Notes under the pieces: model-generated
Seen by the model: only the letters and a program-made list of their open reading frames with translations
Told to the model about the DNA's origin: nothing
Databases searched by the model: none
Origin: an uncultured Prevotella sp.
Lineage (GTDB): Bacteria; Bacteroidota; Bacteroidia; Bacteroidales; Bacteroidaceae
Reading direction: 5' to 3'
NCBI GenBank assembly: GCA_947303825.1
Contig: CAMYZK010000065.1
Coordinates: 1-9,840, forward strand
DNA length: 9,840 bases
Shown here: positions 5,301 to 9,840 of the stretch, in pieces
How positions within the stretch are numbered: the first letter of the stretch is position 1
Layout of the letters: each line of letters starts with the position of its first letter
Position numbers and translations under genes: made by a program

Positions 5301-7373
5301 CTAGGTTTCATCCACGGGCAGTGTCATGACAAAGCGGGCACCGTGGGTATAGGTGGTGTCGAGAGCGATGTCTCCGCCCAGGTGTCGTGCCAGCGATCGT
5401 GCTATGGACAGGCCGATGCCCGTGCCCTCGGTATACTCGTCGAGCTGCACGAACTCGTCGAAGATGTTCTCGGCCTGTTCGGGTGGGATGCCTATGCCGG
5501 TGTCCTCGACAGTGAAGGTCAGCTGCTGCTGTGTCGCGGTGACGGCCAGCGTGACGCGCTGCTTCTCGTCGTCGCCCTCCTGTTGCTTCATCGTCTGAGG
5601 GTGGGTGAACTTCACGGCATTGTTGAGCAGCAGGGCCAGCGCCTTGGCAGCGGCCTTCTTGTTGGTTACGAGGGTGAGCTGTTCGGTCTGCGGCGAAGAT
5701 TGCTGCTGCAGCAGCAGGTGTCCGGCCTCGCCTATGTCGCTCATGGCGATGGCCTGTGCCAGGATGTCGGCGGGGCGTACGGTGTCGTTACACTCTATGT
5801 CGGCGTTGCTGTTCAGCTGACTGAGGTCGAGCATCTTGTCTATGAGGTGGGTGATGCGCTCGCTGTTCTCCACTATCTTCTCGCTGATGGTCTGCAGCTC
5901 GTCGCTGCCAATCTCTATGTCGGGAGCGGCCAGCACCTGGGTGAACCCCGAGATGACGTTGAGTGGGGTGCGCACCTCGTGTGAGATCTGCCTGATGAAG
6001 TTGGCCTTCATGCGTGCCGACTCCTTGGCCTTCTCGTTGGCTATGACCAGCTGGCGGTTGGTGGCGTCGAGCTTCTTGTATGCCTTGCGCCGCTGCATGG
6101 TGTAGACGACGGCGAAGACCACGAAGACTATCAGGACGATGACCACAGTGAGCAGTCGCTGCTGCGACAGCTTCGCGCTCTGCTCGGCTATCTGGCGCTC
6201 CTTGCCCTCGGTGTCGTAGAAGGTGGTAAGCAGGTCGGAGTCTATCCTGCGCTGGCGCACGAGTGCCGAGTCGTAGTATTCGGCCACGATGTTGGCCACG
6301 CGCAGGGCTGAGTCACGCTTTCCTGCCAGCATGTTCGCGCGGAACTTTGGAATCATAAACAGTCCGAAGTTGGCAAAGTCGGCCTTGTAGCCTCCCGACT
6401 TCAGGAAATGGTCCAGCTGCTCGTAGTTGCGTGCTGCCTCTTCGTAGCGTTGTGTCTGCATCAGGTACTCGCTGCTGTTGATGATGCTGCCCGTCTGCCG
6501 CGAGGTCTTTGTCGACAGGTATTCGCCGAAGGCCCTCTCGGCATCGGCGGTGCGTCCCTGGGCATTGGCCAGCAGGGCCTTGCTGTAGCAGATGTCGGCC
6601 TTCATCTCGTCGAGGAACACGGAGTCGGGCTGGGGTAGTGCCTCGGCAGCGGCATAGAGCGAGTCCTGCACCGCTAGCCATGGTGCTGCCTCGGCATAGC
6701 ACTGGGTCTGCATATATGCCTTGGCGATGGCGTTCATGCATTTCTGGCACTCGCGGTAGTCCAGCGGGTCGTGGTGGGCGGCCAGCCGGGCGTGAACACC
6801 CTGCAGCGACTTCTGGAAGCTCATGGCGGCCAGGTTGCCCTGTCCCAGGTACAGCTGGCACTCTCCAATGGTCTGTGCTATGTCGTGGTGGTCGGCAAAG
6901 GCATCGTAGCCGGCTGCCTTGAGCCTGCGGTCGGCGGCGTTGGCCTCGCGCAGGGCACGGTCGTAGCGTCGCATCTCGCAGAGCAGGCGCACGTAGTTGT
7001 GATAGGAATAGAGGTAGGCGTCGAGGTCGGCCTCGGTGGCGATGTCGCTCATGTCGATGCTGTTCAGCTGCGAGTAGAGCCGCAGCGAGTTGCGGCGCTG
7101 TCCCATGAGGTTGTAGGTGATGGTGCGGTAGAAGATGATCTTCGGCAGCGAGAGCTCGCCGGTCTTCTCCAGGCTGTCTATGACGGCGAGCACGCGCTCG
7201 TTGTTGTCGCGCGCGTCGCCAACGGCAGCGACTATCGAGTCGGCACAGTTGAAGCCCTCGGCATCGTTGAAGCCATGGGAGCTGAGCGAAGGCAGTTGCC
7301 GGCGGTTGGTGCAGCCGCTGACAGCGGCCTGTATCAGCAGGATGATTGTCAGTAGAGTAGCAGGTTTCGTCAT
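5301..7373 (-). CDS. TPR-containing sensor histidine kinase
   Basis: This 690-residue membrane sensor kinase begins with a lipoprotein-type signal (hydrophobic 6-17, lipobox VSGC, Cys21). Residues about 45-375 are helical with tetratricopeptide-like pairs, for example AYMQTQCYAEAAPWLAVQDS and LMQTQRYEEAARNYEQL, and should be extracytoplasmic. One transmembrane helix (about 407-425) is followed by a basic stretch and a coiled coil (432-458). The dimerisation/phosphoacceptor H-box is FIRQISHEVRTPLN with His465. The ATPase domain has the N-box LLLNNAVKF (N584, N585), G1 EDTGIGIP (D624), F-box IFDEFVQ and G2 GTGIGLSIA (650-658). It ends at the catalytic domain with no receiver or DNA-binding domain, so a separate response regulator is needed and none is in the window. 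The ligand is unknown. It is monocistronic as far as visible, with its own promoter immediately upstream. Confidence 0.94.
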   Translation of the reverse strand: MTKPATLLTIILLIQAAVSGCTNRRQLPSLSSHGFNDAEGFNCADSIVAAVGDARDNNERVLAVIDSLEKTGELSLPKIIFYRTITYNLMGQRRNSLRLYSQLNSIDMSDIATEADLDAYLYSYHNYVRLLCEMRRYDRALREANAADRRLKAAGYDAFADHHDIAQTIGECQLYLGQGNLAAMSFQKSLQGVHARLAAHHDPLDYRECQKCMNAIAKAYMQTQCYAEAAPWLAVQDSLYAAAEALPQPDSVFLDEMKADICYSKALLANAQGRTADAERAFGEYLSTKTSRQTGSIINSSEYLMQTQRYEEAARNYEQLDHFLKSGGYKADFANFGLFMIPKFRANMLAGKRDSALRVANIVAEYYDSALVRQRRIDSDLLTTFYDTEGKERQIAEQSAKLSQQRLLTVVIVLIVFVVFAVVYTMQRRKAYKKLDATNRQLVIANEKAKESARMKANFIRQISHEVRTPLNVISGFTQVLAAPDIEIGSDELQTISEKIVENSERITHLIDKMLDLSQLNSNADIECNDTVRPADILAQAIAMSDIGEAGHLLLQQQSSPQTEQLTLVTNKKAAAKALALLLNNAVKFTHPQTMKQQEGDDEKQRVTLAVTATQQQLTFTVEDTGIGIPPEQAENIFDEFVQLDEYTEGTGIGLSIARSLARHLGGDIALDTTYTHGARFVMTLPVDET

Positions 7374-7381
7374 TTCAGCTG

Positions 7382-7413
7382 CAAAGGTACACTTTTATTT
7401 GAATACCTCACAA
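7382..7413 (-). promoter_or_regulatory. Near-leaderless promoter of the histidine kinase
   Basis: TACCTTTG at 7382-7389 (minus strand) matches the -7 consensus TAnnTTTG. A TTG lies 21 bases upstream (7411-7413). The usual start distance places transcription initiation at about 7375, only a few bases before the ATG at 7373, so the mRNA would have almost no 5' leader. Confidence 0.65.
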
Positions 7414-7440
7414 CTTTTCCGCTGATTTTTTTTAGAAAAC

Positions 7441-7469
7441 AATTTGTTTCTGTTCAATCTAGAAAACAA
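7441..7469. repeat. Quasi-palindrome, copy 2 (kinase promoter region)
   Basis: The same AATTTGTTTCTGTTC, 5-base gap, AGAAAACAA arrangement as at 5167-5195. It lies about 28 bp upstream of the TTG element of the kinase promoter. Position, dyad character and duplication upstream of two promoters are compatible with a regulator binding site. It could equally be a repeat remnant. Confidence 0.6.
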
Positions 7470-7493
7470 TGAGAAAAACTTTATTCCTACTTA

Positions 7494-7932
7494 AACCACT
7501 AATTACACGAACAGAACTTCCGCATGTATATAATAACCACGACCTTGAGCTTCTATTTTAACCACGAATTACACGCGCTCGGCTCTGCCGCTTTTTCCGC
7601 TCGGCTCTGCCGCTTGCTACCGCAGGGACGCAAGAAAGGCGATAGCCGACTAAAAGAATTACACGAATACATCTTTCGCAAGAAACAGAAACGACCACAG
7701 ATTTCGCAGATGTCACAGATTTTTTCTAGTAAGGATTATGCCGCAAGCGGCGGATTTCACAGATTAGTCCTCTATGGCACCCAATCTGTGAAATCAAAAA
7801 TAATCTGTTGAATAGCTTGACATCGCGCAGCCAATCTGTGAGATTTGTCGAAGACCCACGAGTGCTCGCAGTAAATCTGCTAAATCTGTGGTAGAAAAAA
7901 TTTAGGAACTTCAATTCGTGTAATTCGTGGTT
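7494..7932. repeat. Gene-free region of nested inverted repeats (AACCACGAATTACACG and CACAGATT families)
   Basis: Between the kinase and the surface-protein gene there is no credible gene but strong symmetry. The outer arms AACCACGAATTACACG (7560-7575) and their exact reverse complement (7917-7932) are 16/16 identical. A further diverged copy of the left arm is at 7494-7511. Inside, 7695-7711 (CCACAGATTTCGCAGAT) pairs with 7875-7891 at 16/17. Innermost, GATTTCACAGATT (7753-7765) pairs perfectly with AATCTGTGAAATC (7783-7795). More single AATCTGT copies occur at 7802 and 7833. The region could fold as one long interrupted hairpin just after the surface-protein stop codon. Confidence 0.85.
7576..7658 (+). 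repeat. Dispersed two-hairpin element, longest copy, within the left palindrome arm
   Basis: CGCTCGGCTCTGCCGCTT occurs at 7576-7593 and again at 7598-7615. The second copy continues through GCTACCGCAGGGACGCAAG and GGCGATAGCCGACTAAAAG to 7658. Related pieces occur at 165-230, 328-345 and 5217-5255. It contains the CGGC-TCT-GCCG hairpin and a CTTGC/GCAAG stem. It is bracketed by a 10-bp direct repeat, GAATTACACG (7566-7575 and 7656-7665). No open frame or transposase accompanies it, so any mobility would be non-autonomous. Confidence 0.75.
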
Positions 7933-7935
7933 GTT

Positions 7936-9840
7936 TCACTTTATTACAACCTTTTTGTTTCCGTGGATATACAATCCGGGCTTCGTAGGCTTGCCGTAGA
8001 GTTTCACGCCATTGACCGTGTACCAACTAGGAGCGTGGACGTCCCCGTCCGCAACGAATGCGGGCGAGACGCCCGCGCTCCCATTGCCGTCACCGAAGTT
8101 CAGGCGGAAGGCACGGACGGTGGCGGTGGGGTCCACGTGGAAGTAGGCGCGGCAGGCATTGACGTAATAGTTGCCATCCTGGTTGTTGGCTGCGTTGGGC
8201 CAGAAGAGCGTGTTGTTGGTGCTGAGGAAGAGGTTGCTCTTGTCGTTAGGTGTAAGGGCAACGGGCGAGTAGCTACCCACGAAGCTCACCTTGCCGTCAT
8301 TGCTGGTGGCAGGTGTCGGAGCATCGCCGCTGATGGTGACGCCCGTGAACACAGGGGTCTCGATGTTTACGCCTGTGTTGGCCCACCTGATGATGAACGG
8401 TGTGCCGGCAGGGATGGTCGTCGCCGCTGTGAAGTTCAGCGTCAGCGTACCGCCCTCTAACTTACTCGTCGAGGTGTTGAGCACCATGGCCTCCACATCG
8501 TCGCCGGCCAGCGGGCTGTCGGTGGTGCTGACCTCAAACGGTAGGCACAGCGTGTTCCATGCGCCGTCCTTGAAGATTGTCCTTCCGGCGAGGCTCACCG
8601 CGTATGTTCCGAAACTTTCGGGCAGAGCGGCAATCTTTCCGATGGCGGTGCTGTTGCCGGTATCGTCGCGCAGGGCGTTGACCGCTCCGTCACCATCGGT
8701 TATATCGGCGTTGTTGATAAAGTCATCGCCATCGTAATATTCGCCTATGCCCACACCTGCGGCTCCCTTCGTCTTGGCCACGGTGCAGCCGCTGTAGTAG
8801 TTCTTGTCTAACTTGTTGTCACCTGCGTAGTAACGGTAGTAGCCCGCGATGGCTCCGTAAGTCTCGTCACTTGCCTTCGTCACGGTGGCGCCGAGGACGA
8901 GGTTGCGGGCGAGCAAGCCGTCGCTATAGCCTGTGACGCCTCCGACGAAACGTGACAGGGTGGCGCCGCTGATGTCCAGGGTGGCTGCACTGGTGCAGTC
9001 GGTGACCCTGCCCATGGAAGTGACGTTGCCCGCCACGCCGCCATGTTCGGACGCACGATAGCCGATGCCCTGCACGGTGACATCGTTCTTGACACGGCAA
9101 TTGGTGATGGTGCCGCCATTGAGGCCCGCGATGCCGCCGACCACATTGTAACCGGTGATGAAGGCATCGGCCAGCGTCACGTCGGTCACCACGCCGCCCA
9201 TGCCTATCCAGCCGAAGAGGCCCACATTGTCCAGGGCACTCTTGTCCAAACGGATGCCACTGATGGTGTGACCCTTGCCGTCGAAGTGGCCTGTGAAGGG
9301 ACGTATGGTTTCCGGCTCTTCGATGTAGTAGCCGATGCCCGGGAAATTGCTCTCCGGCGAGTCGTCTTCGTCGTTGTCAACGGTCAGCACGGAGGGAACG
9401 AAGTCGATGTCGGCACCCAACTCGTAGTATTTCCCGGCGTAGCCGCCCTTGCCGCTGTTCACGCGCTCTGCCATCAATAAAAGTTCAGCACTCGTACGGA
9501 TAATATAGGGCTCGTCAACCTCACCGTTGCCGGTCCATTCTGCCTTGGTGATGGTGCGGGTGTCACCAATGGTGATGTCATTGAGCGTAAAATCGACGGT
9601 CACTTCGTCGCAGGTGCTATTCCTTCCGGCACCAATGATATAGGGAGACTGCCCGCCTTTTGTAGCGGTAACGCTGGTCACACCGTCAAGAATGTTAATT
9701 TCACCACAAGAACTCTTGTTATAACCGCTGCCGATGCCCGCTGCTTTTTCGCCCCCTTGGGCGGTGATGGTACCGCCTGTGATGTTGATTTCACCGCAAG
9801 AACTATTGTTTCTACCGCTGCCGATGCCTGAGGCGTGCTT
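7936..9840 (-). CDS. GLUG-repeat secreted surface protein, 3' part (5' end outside the window)
   Basis: The frame is open from the right edge to TGA at 7936-7938, giving 634 visible residues with no start in view; a GTG at 9681 is internal. Visible order: three tandem repeats with GIGSG (or GAG) and a conserved Cys (C15, C45, C77). Next is a lead-in GNGEVDEPYIIRTSAELLLMAERVN with KYYELGADIDF (about 103-147), then GLUG-type repeats such as VGLFGW, VGGIAGLNGGTITNC, GGVAGNVTSMGRVTDC and VGGVTGYSDG (about 206-335). A beta-rich domain with WNTLCLPFEV follows (about 418-583), and finally a tail with YTVNGVKL and GLYIHGNKKVVIK. Beta-helical GLUG proteins are exported and often adhesive. The tail resembles Bacteroidetes C-terminal sorting or anchoring tails, but type IX secretion is inferred. 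An in-frame palindromic insertion precedes the tail. Confidence 0.88.
   Translation of the reverse strand, partial: KHASGIGSGRNNSSCGEINITGGTITAQGGEKAAGIGSGYNKSSCGEINILDGVTSVTATKGGQSPYIIGAGRNSTCDEVTVDFTLNDITIGDTRTITKAEWTGNGEVDEPYIIRTSAELLLMAERVNSGKGGYAGKYYELGADIDFVPSVLTVDNDEDDSPESNFPGIGYYIEEPETIRPFTGHFDGKGHTISGIRLDKSALDNVGLFGWIGMGGVVTDVTLADAFITGYNVVGGIAGLNGGTITNCRVKNDVTVQGIGYRASEHGGVAGNVTSMGRVTDCTSAATLDISGATLSRFVGGVTGYSDGLLARNLVLGATVTKASDETYGAIAGYYRYYAGDNKLDKNYYSGCTVAKTKGAAGVGIGEYYDGDDFINNADITDGDGAVNALRDDTGNSTAIGKIAALPESFGTYAVSLAGRTIFKDGAWNTLCLPFEVSTTDSPLAGDDVEAMVLNTSTSKLEGGTLTLNFTAATTIPAGTPFIIRWANTGVNIETPVFTGVTISGDAPTPATSNDGKVSFVGSYSPVALTPNDKSNLFLSTNNTLFWPNAANNQDGNYYVNACRAYFHVDPTATVRAFRLNFGDGNGSAGVSPAFVADGDVHAPSWYTVNGVKLYGKPTKPGLYIHGNKKVVIK
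8030..8081. repeat. REP-like palindrome inside the surface-protein gene
   Basis: The arms 8030-8052 and 8060-8081 are reverse complements except for three transition mismatches and one extra base; the loop is AACGAAT. Read in the gene's frame it encodes AGVSPAFVADGDVHAPS (visible residues about 588-604). That stretch has no resemblance to the flanking domain and resembles translated REP elements that recur in unrelated proteins of other bacteria. Confidence 0.85.
9691..9828. repeat. 90-bp in-frame direct repeat in the surface-protein gene
   Basis: 9691-9738 and 9781-9828 are nearly identical 48-bp blocks spaced exactly 90 bp (30 codons), each encoding GIGSG, SSCGEINI. A diverged third unit follows on the protein side (GAGRNSTCDEV). 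More units may lie beyond the window edge. Such near-identical units can expand or contract by recombination without breaking the frame. Confidence 0.85.

Noticed and set aside
5196..5984. Plus-strand open frame of 262 codons overlapping the kinase 3' end
   Set aside because: Its first part is the dispersed repeat and the rest is antisense to conserved kinase motifs. Composition is that of a shadow frame in GC-rich coding sequence.
6313..6861. Minus-strand open frame in another frame of the kinase gene
   Set aside because: It lies wholly within the TPR-coding region and has a shadow-like Arg/Pro/Gly-rich composition.
7524..7811. Plus-strand open frame across the palindrome region
   Set aside because: Its codons come from the dispersed element and CACAGATT repeats; no domain and no conserved start context.
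9679..9681. GTG as the start of the surface-protein gene
   Set aside because: The frame continues open to the window edge and encodes matching repeat units upstream, so the gene starts outside the window.

Overview
The window looks like Bacteroidetes chromosome, most likely Prevotellaceae. Three lines of evidence point there. The promoters match the Bacteroidetes TAnnTTTG -7 consensus rather than sigma-70 sites. No obvious Shine-Dalgarno sequences precede the starts. The right-hand gene encodes a GLUG-type surface protein ending in a Prevotella-like GLYIHGNKKVVIK tail. The species assignment is inference. Every gene I can support is on the minus strand, so the layout below runs right to left, in the direction of transcription.

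Right edge (9840 to 7936): the 3' part of a large secreted repeat protein. It has three GIGSG...CGE repeats, a lead-in segment, GLUG repeats, a beta-rich C-terminal domain and a tail. A palindromic REP-like element has been inserted and translated in frame just before the tail. From 7935 to 7374 there is about 560 bp without a gene. It is dense with nested inverted repeats and contains an inserted copy of a dispersed two-hairpin element. Next, 7373 to 5301 encodes a TPR-containing sensor histidine kinase with a lipoprotein-type signal and a near-leaderless promoter; no response regulator is visible beside it.

Middle (5300 to 2488): a 300 bp spacer carries another copy of the dispersed element and a quasi-palindrome also found upstream of the kinase promoter. 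A probable three-gene operon follows: the N-terminal half of a split transketolase (TPP-binding), the C-terminal half, and a fumarylacetoacetate-hydrolase-family enzyme. The two transketolase halves should form one enzyme. The FAH-family protein suggests a small carbon-catabolic or repair pathway, but the substrate cannot be read from the sequence.

Left (2440 to 1): a clear promoter drives a tellurite-resistance/stress cluster: TerD, a TerZ-like TerD paralogue, TerY (a von Willebrand A protein), and then, at the window edge, the first codons of a second TerY-like protein with an in-frame stop at codon 4. The Ter proteins are thought to form calcium-binding, surface-associated stress complexes in which VWA proteins act as metal-dependent adaptors.

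The most unusual aspect is the repeat content. Tandem arrays of period 7, 8 and 9 bp, all built on an AGTT/AACT core, sit beside genes. A modular two-hairpin element occurs in several copies and rearrangements. A REP-like palindrome lies inside a coding sequence. I did not find a CRISPR array, tRNA, rRNA, transposase, or a clearly new defence system.
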